DNA from: Bifidobacterium breve
GTDB taxonomy: Bacteria > Actinomycetota > Acidimicrobiia > Acidimicrobiales > Microtrichaceae
Direction: 5' to 3'
Assembly (NCBI GenBank): GCA_945901935.1
Contig: CAMDLX010000016.1
Span: 1-33,882 of the forward strand
Length of the DNA: 33,882 nt
The notes under the pieces were generated by a model, which worked only from the letters and a program-made list of their open reading frames with translations, searched no databases and had not been told where the DNA came from. Position numbers and translations under genes: made by a program. Position 1 is the first letter of the stretch. Each line of letters starts with the position of its first letter. Positions 26,533-33,708 of this stretch are shown here, one piece after another.

Positions 26533-27116
26533 GCTCAGCAGAGGGCACAGTCGAGCCAACGGCTAGCGAGGTTCAGCCATCTGAGTCTCCGGATTCCATG
26601 GCAGAGGCTGCTGCCAACCTGGACTCAGCCGAGGTAAGCCAGTCAGTCATAGATTCTGTGCTCGATGCAGACTCGCGTGTCGAACAAATCCAAGTCGTTG
26701 CCCCCCAACCACTGCGCTCAGTTGCGGGCGGACGTCACGAAGCCCGCGAGAGAGCAGTTCACCTGCTCTACGAGTCCGAGATCAAGTCCCTACCGATTCA
26801 AGAGGTTCTTGACGCTCAAGTTCTAATGCCAGACTTATATACCGAGAATCTGGTTCTCAGTGTGGAACTGCACAGCATCGAACTGACTGAGCTGATTGGA
26901 CGACTCGCTCGAGGCTGGTCGGTCGAGCGTATGCCGACGCTGGATTTGGCACTTCTTCGCGTTGCTTGTTGCGAATTGGCTTACTTTCCCGAGATTCCTC
27001 GAGGGGTAGTGCTGTCTGAGGCAGTGGCGCTGGCGGGCCACTATGGCACCGATGATTCCTCAAAGTTCGTGAATGGTCTGCTGACAGCGGCGGCCGACGA
27101 GCTTCGACCTGCCTGA
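26529..27116 (+). CDS. nusB: Transcription antitermination factor NusB
   Basis: NusB, with NusE (S10), supports rRNA antitermination. The core (about residues 69-195) has RHEARERAVHLLYESE at its start, NLVLSVELHSIELTELIGRLARGW in the middle, and LDLALLRVACCELAYFPEIPRGVVLSEAVALA then DDSSKFVNGLL, the family C-terminal signature. The first 65 residues are Ser/Glu/Ala-rich, acidic and probably disordered, an extension not present in E. coli NusB (139 residues). GTG 26529 overlaps the efp TGA (GTGA), which supports this long form, but an internal start cannot be ruled out. It ends the efp-nusB unit, followed by a 207-base gap. Confidence 0.93.
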   Translation: MSSAEGTVEPTASEVQPSESPDSMAEAAANLDSAEVSQSVIDSVLDADSRVEQIQVVAPQPLRSVAGGRHEARERAVHLLYESEIKSLPIQEVLDAQVLMPDLYTENLVLSVELHSIELTELIGRLARGWSVERMPTLDLALLRVACCELAYFPEIPRGVVLSEAVALAGHYGTDDSSKFVNGLLTAAADELRPA

Positions 27117-27162
27117 GCCGCAGGGTTCATGCTCTGGGCGTAGAGGCAGCCATGTGGCAGAA

Positions 27163-27181
27163 CAGGGTTGCTGACACCCTG
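27163..27181 (+). terminator. Possible weak terminator hairpin after nusB
   Basis: CAGGGT (27163-27168), 7-base loop, ACCCTG (27176-27181) form a perfect 6-bp stem 47 bases after the nusB stop. No T-rich run follows, so it would be a weak intrinsic terminator at best. Confidence 0.3.
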
Positions 27182-27187
27182 TATGGA

Positions 27188-27224
27188 TTACAGGTGAACA
27201 TGTGATTCAGCCCTTCACAGGTGA
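27188..27224 (+). promoter_or_regulatory. Pair of T(T/C)ACAGGTGA direct repeats upstream of the PhoD-like gene
   Basis: TTACAGGTGA at 27188-27197 and TCACAGGTGA at 27215-27224 are 9/10 identical and 27 bp apart. On the minus strand the first reads GTTCACCTG, resembling the half-site of actinobacterial PhoP boxes, though spacing does not match a standard 11-bp PHO box. The rest of the 207-base gap (27117-27323) shows no other clear structure or gene. Confidence 0.35.
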
Positions 27225-27323
27225 GGCAGCACATGACACACTTACTCAGAGCTTTGGTGAAGTCTGGGCATCGCGCCGGCGGAAATAGCCGAAAGCTGAA
27301 TCCAATACGGGCAGGGGAATGAG

Positions 27324-28961
27324 TTGACCAATACAACCACCACAAGCATTGTCTCGTCTGGCAAGGGCATGACTCGTCGCGAGATGCTCAAGGGTTTGGG
27401 GTTTGGACTTGGAGTAACGGTTCTGGTCAGCGGGTGCGTCATGCCCGCCCCGAGTGAGGATCCGCGTCTTCCGCCGCCTGGAACCCCAGATCTTTCGCCG
27501 TTCCTAGACGGTGTCATGGCAGGTGACCCTGCACCGGATGGCGCATTGATTTGGACTCGAGTTGAGCCAACTCTAGGAGCGGCCGATGTGGCAGTCCTAT
27601 GGACAGTTGCCGAGGATGCGGCTTTTACCTCGATTCGAGCCGCTGGCCTGGTGACAGCAACTGCGTCCGAGGGGCACGCGGTAACAGTTCCGGTTACTGG
27701 TCTTGACCCACACTCTTGGTATTACTACCGGTTTGAAGCTGCTGATCAGAGTGGTACACAGGTTGCGAGCCGAGTTGGTCGCCTGAGAACAGCTCCTGCT
27801 GCTGGATCCTCTCCCGATCGCATGCGGTTTGCCTTTGCTTCCTGCCAGCAGATTAATGACAGCTGGTTTAACGCCCATGCAGCAGCAGCGGCCGAGCCCG
27901 ATCTTGATTTCTTCATGCACCTTGGCGACTACGTATACGTCTCGGACACGAACACCCTCAGTCGTGAGGATTACCGACAGACGTATCAGCGTTGGCGCAA
28001 GCAGCCGCTGCTCAGAGATCTACATGCCGCGTTGCCGACCGTAGCGATGTGGGATGACGGCGAGTTCTATAACGGCATCAGCAAGACCGGTCCGGCAGAT
28101 CGGCTAACGGCTGCAAAACAGGCTTGGTTCGAGGCCTTCCCAGTGAATGATCCTGGGGGTTTGCAGGCCTACCGTCGCTTTGGTTGGGGCGACCTGGTGG
28201 ACCTGTCGATGATTGACGTTCGGGCTTACCGTGATGACCCGATAGAGAACATTTCCTATACCGACAACGGCGGGGCATACGATCCAAGCCGGAGCACCCT
28301 TGGTGCAGAACAGTACGAGTGGTTCACCCAGGGTCTGGCTTCTTCCGAAGCCGCCTGGCGAATCATCGGCAATCCCTACAACATCAGTCCGTGGAAGCTC
28401 GTCAACTTAGAGTTCCTGCGAGCGCTTCGACCCGATCTTCCGCCGAATGCCGGAATTTACGCTCCAAATGAAGCTTGGGATGATTACCTTCAAGAGCGCC
28501 GCGACTTGCTGCAGTTCCTGATCGACCAAGGAGTTTCAGACACGATCTTTGCAAGCGGTCACACGCATACGGCTTTGGTGAGCGAGCTGCGCGTCGACTA
28601 CGACCGTCCTAGCACTCCCGTTGCCGCATTCGATTTCTGCACTGGTTCGATGACCGCTGACCCTGATCCCCGGAAATCATTTCTTGGAGATCTGCCTGAA
28701 GACGTTGCAGAAGAAGTGCTTCGGGCCGCAGAGCGCATCGTGCTCAACTCAAATAAGCCTGCTTTGAGGCACATCAACCTGATCGATCAGGGATACACGG
28801 TGGTTGACATAACCCCTGAGGAAACCTTGGTAACGATACGAAACATTGACACCACGAACCCGGATGCAGAGGCTGTAGATGGCGCACGGTTCCGAGTGCG
28901 GAAGGGGTCTCAGCGCATCGAGGTGCTGCCTACCCCTACGCATAAGGGTTCCTTCGCCTAG
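27324..28961 (+). CDS. PhoD-like alkaline phosphatase/phosphodiesterase, Tat-exported lipoprotein
   Basis: PhoD-family enzymes are metal-dependent extracellular phosphomonoesterases/phosphodiesterases that scavenge phosphate. From TTG 27324 the product is 545 residues. A twin-arginine motif (TRREMLKGLG, R18-R19), hydrophobic segment and lipobox VSGC (C38) indicate Tat export and lipid anchoring. The PhoD N-terminal domain begins at FLDGVMAGDPAPDGALIWTR. The catalytic domain has FAFASCQ, FFMHLGDYVYV, AMWDDGEFYNG and FASGHTHTALVSEL. The WDDHE motif usual in PhoD is WDDGE here. TTG has an AGGGGA 6 bases upstream; ATG 27369 (residue 16) is a plausible alternative that would leave a standard-length signal. 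It sits between nusB and pyrR, where bldD lies in Streptomyces. Confidence 0.82.
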   Translation: MTNTTTTSIVSSGKGMTRREMLKGLGFGLGVTVLVSGCVMPAPSEDPRLPPPGTPDLSPFLDGVMAGDPAPDGALIWTRVEPTLGAADVAVLWTVAEDAAFTSIRAAGLVTATASEGHAVTVPVTGLDPHSWYYYRFEAADQSGTQVASRVGRLRTAPAAGSSPDRMRFAFASCQQINDSWFNAHAAAAAEPDLDFFMHLGDYVYVSDTNTLSREDYRQTYQRWRKQPLLRDLHAALPTVAMWDDGEFYNGISKTGPADRLTAAKQAWFEAFPVNDPGGLQAYRRFGWGDLVDLSMIDVRAYRDDPIENISYTDNGGAYDPSRSTLGAEQYEWFTQGLASSEAAWRIIGNPYNISPWKLVNLEFLRALRPDLPPNAGIYAPNEAWDDYLQERRDLLQFLIDQGVSDTIFASGHTHTALVSELRVDYDRPSTPVAAFDFCTGSMTADPDPRKSFLGDLPEDVAEEVLRAAERIVLNSNKPALRHINLIDQGYTVVDITPEETLVTIRNIDTTNPDAEAVDGARFRVRKGSQRIEVLPTPTHKGSFA

Positions 28962-28983
28962 GTCTGGGTCGGTGTTCTTCTGT

Positions 28984-29005
28984 CAGACCGCCTTCAGGCA
29001 GTCTG
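28984..29005 (+). terminator. Possible terminator or palindromic site between the PhoD-like gene and pyrR
   Basis: CAGAC-C-GCC (28984-28992), loop TTCA, GGC-A-GTCTG (28997-29005) form an 8-bp stem with one C/A mismatch, 22 bases after the preceding stop. No U-run follows, so termination is uncertain. It lies directly upstream of the putative pyrR -10 box and could instead be a DNA-binding site. Confidence 0.4.
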
Positions 29006-29006
29006 C

Positions 29007-29012
29007 TAACAT
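29007..29012 (+). promoter_or_regulatory. Putative pyrR promoter -10 box
   Basis: TAACAT fits TANNNT and would give a leader of about 45 bases carrying the PyrR hairpin. The -35 region overlaps the palindrome at 28984-29005, and no good -35 hexamer is visible. Confidence 0.4.
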
Positions 29013-29030
29013 GTAAGCCTGTACGTCACG

Positions 29031-29048
29031 GTGGTCCCGAGAGGCCAC
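29031..29048 (+). promoter_or_regulatory. PyrR-binding RNA hairpin in the pyr operon leader
   Basis: The RNA folds as GUGGUC (29031-29036), hexaloop CCGAGA, GGCCAC (29043-29048). This matches the PyrR consensus ARUCCNGNGAGGYU described in Bacillus: UCC, the CNGNGA loop, GAGG and the pyrimidine are all present. The outer A-U pair is replaced by G-C (29033/29046), a compensatory change. It lies 16 bases before the pyrR start, as expected for translational repression of the type reported in mycobacteria. No terminator/antiterminator pair is visible. Binding itself is inference. Confidence 0.82.
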
Positions 29049-29064
29049 TACGCACAGAAAGGCC

Positions 29065-29649
29065 ATGCCTGTGGCAGAACGTGAACGAAGGATGTCGCGC
29101 CCCTACGGGGGCGTTTTTGTTGCCCGGTCACGCATCATGGACGGCGAGGATATAACCCGGGCCTTACGCCGCATGGCGCATGAGATTCTTGAACGCAACC
29201 ACGGCAGCCAGGAACTCATCCTGATCGGGTTGCAGACTGGTGGCGTGCAACTTGCGCATGCCCTTGCAGCCACGCTCGAGGATATTGAGGATCTTGAACA
29301 GCATTCGCTGCCAGTGTGCACGCTTGATGTGGCCTTGTACCGCGATGACATCGGCATCCGACCTGTGATCCCCGAAGAAGTGACCGACATACCCTTCGAC
29401 TTGGATTCGAAGGTTGTAGTTCTCGTCGATGATGTTCTGTTCACAGGCCGCACCATTCGTGCTGCACTCGACGCCGTCATTGACTTTGGACGGCCAAAAA
29501 TGGTGCAACTGGCTGTCATGGTTGATCGCGGCCATCGCGAATTGCCGATTCGACCAGACTTTGTTGGAAAGAATCTGCCCACGAGAAGACACGAGCTCGT
29601 CAACGTCACCATGGACGGGGTCGAACTCGGTGAGTTGCAGAAGTCGTGA
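29065..29649 (+). CDS. pyrR: Bifunctional pyr operon regulator / uracil phosphoribosyltransferase
   Basis: PyrR binds pyr mRNA leaders in response to UMP and also has uracil phosphoribosyltransferase activity. The 194-residue product shows the family opening (RIMDGEDITRALRRMAHEILERN), LILIGLQTGGVQLA, and the PRPP-binding loop KVVVLVDDVLFTGRTIRAAL. LAVMVDRGHRELPIRPDFVGKNLPT follows. ATG 29065 has an AAAGG directly upstream at short spacing and lies 16 bases after the PyrR hairpin, so bound PyrR could hinder initiation on its own message. Short CACAG/CTGTG arms flank the start. Its TGA overlaps the pyrB GTG (GTGA). It heads the pyrimidine unit. Confidence 0.96.
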   Translation: MPVAERERRMSRPYGGVFVARSRIMDGEDITRALRRMAHEILERNHGSQELILIGLQTGGVQLAHALAATLEDIEDLEQHSLPVCTLDVALYRDDIGIRPVIPEEVTDIPFDLDSKVVVLVDDVLFTGRTIRAALDAVIDFGRPKMVQLAVMVDRGHRELPIRPDFVGKNLPTRRHELVNVTMDGVELGELQKS

Positions 29650-30722
29650 GTAGCAGTATGAATTCCTTGAATGCTCATGAGGCTCGGGATAAAGATCGCA
29701 GCCAACGTGCGCACCTTCTTTCGATAGCGGACCTTGACCGCGACGAGATCGAAGAACTGCTCCGTGTCACCGATACCTTCGTAGAGGTCGGTCGCCGTCC
29801 AATTCCGAAGGTGCCAGCCCTGCGAGGGCGCACAGTTGTGATGTTGTTCTTCGAGGATTCAACGAGAACTCGTTTGAGTTTCGAGACAGCAGCCAAGCGT
29901 CTGTCGGCAGACACGATGTCTTTTTCGGTCTCCTCCTCATCTCTGAATAAGGGTGAGTCGGTTCGAGACACCATTGAGACCATCGAAGCAATGGGCATAG
30001 ACGCTGTGGTTGTTCGCCATAAATCCTCTGGAGTGCCAGCGCAGATTGCACGCTGGACTTCTGCCTCGGTCATCAACGCTGGTGACGGTTGGCATCAGCA
30101 CCCAACTCAAGCGCTCTTAGATGCCTATACGGCCCGTTCGCATTTGGGGTCACTTGAGGGTCGCAGAATTGCGCTGGTTGGAGACATTAAGCACTCCCGA
30201 GTGGCGCGCTCGAACATTGAGATCTTCACTGCCCTCGGTGCACAGGTCACCCTTGTTGCTCCTCGTACCCTGTTGCCCGCATCACTCAGTGCTTGGCCGG
30301 TGCAGGTCAGCCAAGATCTTGATGCTGTTCTGCCGACGGTGGACGTCTGTTACTTGTTACGTATGCAACAGGAGCGAATGACTGAGGCGCTTGTGCCGTC
30401 CCTGCGTGAATACACCTCTACCTACGGCCTGACTTCGGCTCGTGCGGATCGAATGGCGGACGACGCAATCATCATGCATCCCGGACCGATGAACCGTGGC
30501 GTAGAGATTGCGAGCGAGGTCGCGGATCGGCCAAGTGCAGTCATTACAGAGCAGGTTGCAAATGGGGTTGCTGTGCGTTCTGCGGTGCTCTTCACCTTGC
30601 TCGGTGCAGGCCGGCAGCAAAGCAGTAGCGCTGCTTATGCAGCAAACGTATCCAATGAATTATCTGTCCAAACTGATTCTGTTCTCGCAGAAGAACTCGC
30701 ACATGCTGAGGAAGCCACATGA
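29646..30722 (+). CDS. pyrB: Aspartate carbamoyltransferase catalytic subunit
   Basis: PyrB joins carbamoyl phosphate and aspartate, the first committed pyrimidine step. Signature elements are FFEDSTRTRLSFE (carbamoyl-phosphate loop), SSLNKGESVRDTIETIEAMG, HPTQALLDAYTA, the LLRMQQERM helix and MHPGPMNRGVEI. At 358 residues it is longer than the usual 305-315. The excess is a 20-residue polar head before HLLSIADLDRDEI and about 30 Ser/Ala/Glu-rich residues at the C-terminus after SAVLFTLLGAG. GTG 29646 overlaps the pyrR stop; ATG 29658, four codons later, is also possible. No regulatory subunit (pyrI) is present, as expected for actinobacteria. The stop overlaps pyrC (ATGA). Confidence 0.95.
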   Translation: MSSSMNSLNAHEARDKDRSQRAHLLSIADLDRDEIEELLRVTDTFVEVGRRPIPKVPALRGRTVVMLFFEDSTRTRLSFETAAKRLSADTMSFSVSSSSLNKGESVRDTIETIEAMGIDAVVVRHKSSGVPAQIARWTSASVINAGDGWHQHPTQALLDAYTARSHLGSLEGRRIALVGDIKHSRVARSNIEIFTALGAQVTLVAPRTLLPASLSAWPVQVSQDLDAVLPTVDVCYLLRMQQERMTEALVPSLREYTSTYGLTSARADRMADDAIIMHPGPMNRGVEIASEVADRPSAVITEQVANGVAVRSAVLFTLLGAGRQQSSSAAYAANVSNELSVQTDSVLAEELAHAEEAT

Positions 30723-32011
30723 TCCGCCATCCAGACACTGTGATTAAGGGAGGACGCCTCATTGATGCCTCGGGTGAGCAATCGGGAGACATCCTTATCT
30801 CCGATGGCCACATCGTCGCTGTGGGGCAAGATTTGCAGGGGGAGATTCTGATCGATGCAGGTGGCTGCATCGTTTCGCCGGGCCTCGTTGACCTTCATGC
30901 CCATCTTCGCCAGCCAGGCAAGGAAGAAACCGAGACCATTGCGAGCGGTGCGCGAGCTGCTGTTCTAGGCGGATACACCGCAGTCCTAGCTATGCCCAAC
31001 ACCACCCCGACCATTGACTGCGCAGCAGTGGTCCGAGAGGTACTCGAGCTCGGGCGGGCCTCAGTCTGCGACGTTCACACCACTGGGGCAATAACGGTTG
31101 GGCGCGCCGGCGAACGACTTGCACCCATGGCTGAGATGGCTGCGCTTGGAGTCAAGGTCTTCACTGATGACGGCACTGGGGTTCAAGACGATCGCTTGAT
31201 GCGGCGTGCCATGGAGTACGCAAGCGGACTCGGCCTGACCTTGGCCCAGCACTGTGAGGTGAACTCCCTTTCGGAGGGAACCTGCATGCATGAGGGTGAA
31301 TGGTCGGCACGGCTTGGCCTTCCTGGTCAGCCAAGTGAATCTGAAGAACTCATGGTCATGAGAGATATTGCTCTTGCCAGATTGACAGGAGCCAAGATTC
31401 ATTTCCAACACATGTCTACTGCTGGATCCGCAGCGCTGATTGCAGCCGCGAAAGCCAAGGGTATGGCAGTCACTGCCGAGGCCGCACCGCATCATTTCAC
31501 CCTGACTGATGCCTGCTGCGAGCACTATGACGCAACGTTCAAAGTGCATCCTCCTCTTCGATCGCAGTCAGACCTTGAGGCAATCAAGAACGCTCTCGCC
31601 GCCGGCTCACTCGATGCCATCGCTACAGATCACGCACCGCACGCGGCTGAAGATAAAGAGCTTCCCTTCGATCAGGCGCCACCTGGAATGTTGGGACTTG
31701 AATATGCGCTAGCTCTAGCGTTCTCTGAGCTTGTAGATGGTGGCGAAATGACCGAGGCCGAAGTGTTGGCAGCGATGTCTTGGCGACCTGCTGCGATTGC
31801 GGGAATGGATAACCATGGCCAGCGTCTAGTTGTGGGAGTCCCCGCAAATCTGTGCGTTATCGACCCATCACAACGCTGGGTGATCGACGCGACAGGGGGA
31901 GCCTCACTCAGTCGTAACGTTCCGTATGTAGGCAAAGAGGTGCGAGGAAAAGTGCGCCACACGATTGTGTTCGGTGAAGTAGTTGTTCGTGACGGGGAGG
32001 TTCAGAGATGA
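30719..32011 (+). CDS. pyrC: Dihydroorotase
   Basis: PyrC cyclises carbamoyl-aspartate to dihydroorotate. The 430-residue length and motifs fit class I bacterial dihydroorotases. They are DLHAHLRQPG with zinc ligands H60 and H62, KVFTDDGTGVQDD where an aspartate takes the place of the carboxylated lysine, AQHCEV, HFQHMST, and DAIATDHAPHAAEDKELPF. MLGLEYALAL follows, and the C-terminal beta strand ends with VVRDGEVQR. ATG 30719 overlaps the pyrB TGA; its own TGA overlaps carA (ATGA). The whole run pyrR-pyrB-pyrC-carA is thus translationally linked and should share PyrR control. Confidence 0.95.
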   Translation: MIRHPDTVIKGGRLIDASGEQSGDILISDGHIVAVGQDLQGEILIDAGGCIVSPGLVDLHAHLRQPGKEETETIASGARAAVLGGYTAVLAMPNTTPTIDCAAVVREVLELGRASVCDVHTTGAITVGRAGERLAPMAEMAALGVKVFTDDGTGVQDDRLMRRAMEYASGLGLTLAQHCEVNSLSEGTCMHEGEWSARLGLPGQPSESEELMVMRDIALARLTGAKIHFQHMSTAGSAALIAAAKAKGMAVTAEAAPHHFTLTDACCEHYDATFKVHPPLRSQSDLEAIKNALAAGSLDAIATDHAPHAAEDKELPFDQAPPGMLGLEYALALAFSELVDGGEMTEAEVLAAMSWRPAAIAGMDNHGQRLVVGVPANLCVIDPSQRWVIDATGGASLSRNVPYVGKEVRGKVRHTIVFGEVVVRDGEVQR

Positions 32012-33099
32012 GTATTCAAGCAGCAGCCATCGTGCTGGCAGATGGAACAGTATTTGAAGGTGAGTCGTTCGGAGCGAGCCCTGCAAGTGGAATCACCACT
32101 GGCGAGTTCGTCTTTAACACCGTGCTCAGCGGCTATCAGGAAGTGATCTCTGATCCGTCATACGCAGGGCAGATCATCACCTTTACTGCACCCCATATTG
32201 GTAACTACGGCGTGAACAGCACTGACGAGGAATCTGCCAATCCGAGGTGCGAGGGAATCGTTGTTCGAGAGTTGTCTCGTAGGGCGAGCAGTTGGCGGGC
32301 TGAGGGAGACCTTGTCTCGTATCTTGAGCAACACGGTATCGCTGGGATCGGTGGGATCGACACCAGAAGATTGACACGACATTTGCGAGACAACGGAGCG
32401 ATTCCGGGTGCTTTCGGAACGGCATCAGAGTCTGAACTCGCAGCTGCGGCAGCTAGCGCTCCTGGCACTGAGGGCAGAGACCTAGTAGCTAGCGTCACCA
32501 CAGCGCAGGCTTATACCGTGCCAACCAGCAGTGGATCTTCTCGGCGAATCGTTGCCCTTGACCTTGGCATCAAGACGACGATCCTTCGCAATTTGACCGA
32601 GTACGGAACCGTCGAAGTGGTGCCCGCTTCAACGAGTGCAGAGCAGATCCTTGCTCTCAGTCCCGATGGCGTCTTTGTCTCGAACGGTCCTGGCGATCCC
32701 GCAGCTGTTGCTCACGTACCAGAGACCCTGCGGGCTCTGCTCGGGACGGTGCCAGTCTTTGGAATCTGCATGGGCCACCAGATGCTCGCCACTGCACTAG
32801 GGGGTACTACCTACAAGCTGCCCTTCGGCCATCACGGCGGAAATCACCCCGTTCGTGACCTGACCACGAACAAGGTCGAGATTACGAGTCAGAATCACAA
32901 CTACTGCGTGGACGTAGATGCCCTAGCGAATGTAGAAGTGACCCACCGGAACTTGAACGATTCCACGGTCGAGGGATTTGCCTGTGAGGAACTCTCTGCG
33001 TTTGCAGTTCAACATCATCCCGAGGCTGGACCAGGTCCGCACGACAGCAGGTATCTGTTTGAACGCTTCGCCGAACTGATGGACCGGTCTGCCTCGTGA
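32008..33099 (+). CDS. carA: Carbamoyl-phosphate synthase small subunit
   Basis: CarA is the glutaminase subunit that supplies ammonia to CarB. The 363-residue protein has the small-subunit N-terminal domain (VFEGESFGAS, GEFVFNTVLSGYQEVISDPSYAGQII, GIGGIDTRRLTRHLRD). The class I amidotransferase domain follows, with SNGPGDPAA, the nucleophile cysteine in FGICMGHQML and the histidine/glutamate pair in QHHPEAGPGPHD. All catalytic residues are present. ATG 32008 overlaps pyrC. Unlike most genomes, carB does not follow directly: the next 600 bases hold a gene on the other strand whose end lies 2 bases from the carA stop. Confidence 0.96.
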   Translation: MSIQAAAIVLADGTVFEGESFGASPASGITTGEFVFNTVLSGYQEVISDPSYAGQIITFTAPHIGNYGVNSTDEESANPRCEGIVVRELSRRASSWRAEGDLVSYLEQHGIAGIGGIDTRRLTRHLRDNGAIPGAFGTASESELAAAAASAPGTEGRDLVASVTTAQAYTVPTSSGSSRRIVALDLGIKTTILRNLTEYGTVEVVPASTSAEQILALSPDGVFVSNGPGDPAAVAHVPETLRALLGTVPVFGICMGHQMLATALGGTTYKLPFGHHGGNHPVRDLTTNKVEITSQNHNYCVDVDALANVEVTHRNLNDSTVEGFACEELSAFAVQHHPEAGPGPHDSRYLFERFAELMDRSAS

Positions 33100-33101
33100 A
33101 G

Positions 33102-33593
33102 TCAGCTCAAGCGGTCCTGCACTGCAGAGGCCTCTTCTTTCAGGTGGTCTTGTACCCCTTGAACAATGACTTTCTCGACCCGTCCGCCGAGCAGCGGGAT
33201 ATGAACCTTGACCTCGCCACGGACGGATCGCACTGCAGAGTCCCCTTGCTGGGCAAGTGCGGCAGAAGCGTTCGCTTTCAGAAGCTGAGAAGCTTGGTCT
33301 GCCAAGAATCGCACCTGAGCCGACATGTCCTTCAACGTCCAAGTCGTCTCTTCAACCCAGGCAACATCGTTCGGGTCGATAAAGCGAGAGGCCTCTTTGG
33401 GAAGGTCCACAGCGAGCACGTAGTGAAGCCGAACCACAGCAGTGTGAGCATCACGCTTGATGTCGAGCACCTCAGGGGTGCTCGTGGCCGAAAGGTCTGT
33501 CAAAGAACTCCAGAACTCGGAGTCAAGGTAGACCTCGAGCACCTCATGGGTGGTGGCCGACCATTTTTGTTCCTCAGTAAATTTCACCAACAC
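33102..33593 (-). CDS. DUF2505 family protein (START/SRPBCC-like)
   Basis: This minus-strand product is 163 residues from GTG 33593, with another in-frame GTG at 33587. It resembles DUF2505, a helix-grip (SRPBCC/START-like) family frequent in actinobacteria whose function is unknown. Evidence is the opening with a helical segment ([20 protein letters not shown]), alternating strands ([32 protein letters not shown]), a central [25 protein letters not shown] and a long C-terminal helix ([19 protein letters not shown]). The opposite-strand frame (33096-33722) is a shadow. No Shine-Dalgarno or TANNNT box is obvious before the start. It converges on carA and diverges from carB, so it interrupts the carAB pair. 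Confidence 0.75.
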   Translation of the reverse strand: MLVKFTEEQKWSATTHEVLEVYLDSEFWSSLTDLSATSTPEVLDIKRDAHTAVVRLHYVLAVDLPKEASRFIDPNDVAWVEETTWTLKDMSAQVRFLADQASQLLKANASAALAQQGDSAVRSVRGEVKVHIPLLGGRVEKVIVQGVQDHLKEEASAVQDRLS

Positions 33594-33708
33594 AGCGTTG
33601 CACAGTCAGGTGCAGGCAGAAGGGACTTTTGCCGAGCCAATCAGTTCGTTCACTCCCAAACAAAACAAGCCATCCCCGCCAAAGCATTCATCGAAGAAGG
33701 GTTACCTC

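Noticed and set aside
27230-27323. Possible riboswitch before the PhoD-like gene
   Set aside because: A short CGGC/GCCG hairpin is present but no conserved riboswitch core that I can recognise, and the gene class is not a usual riboswitch target.
29103-29714. Minus-strand frame of 203 codons opposite pyrR and the start of pyrB
   Set aside because: The Ser/Arg-rich composition is the usual shadow of a high-GC codon pattern; pyrR and pyrB are certain on the plus strand.
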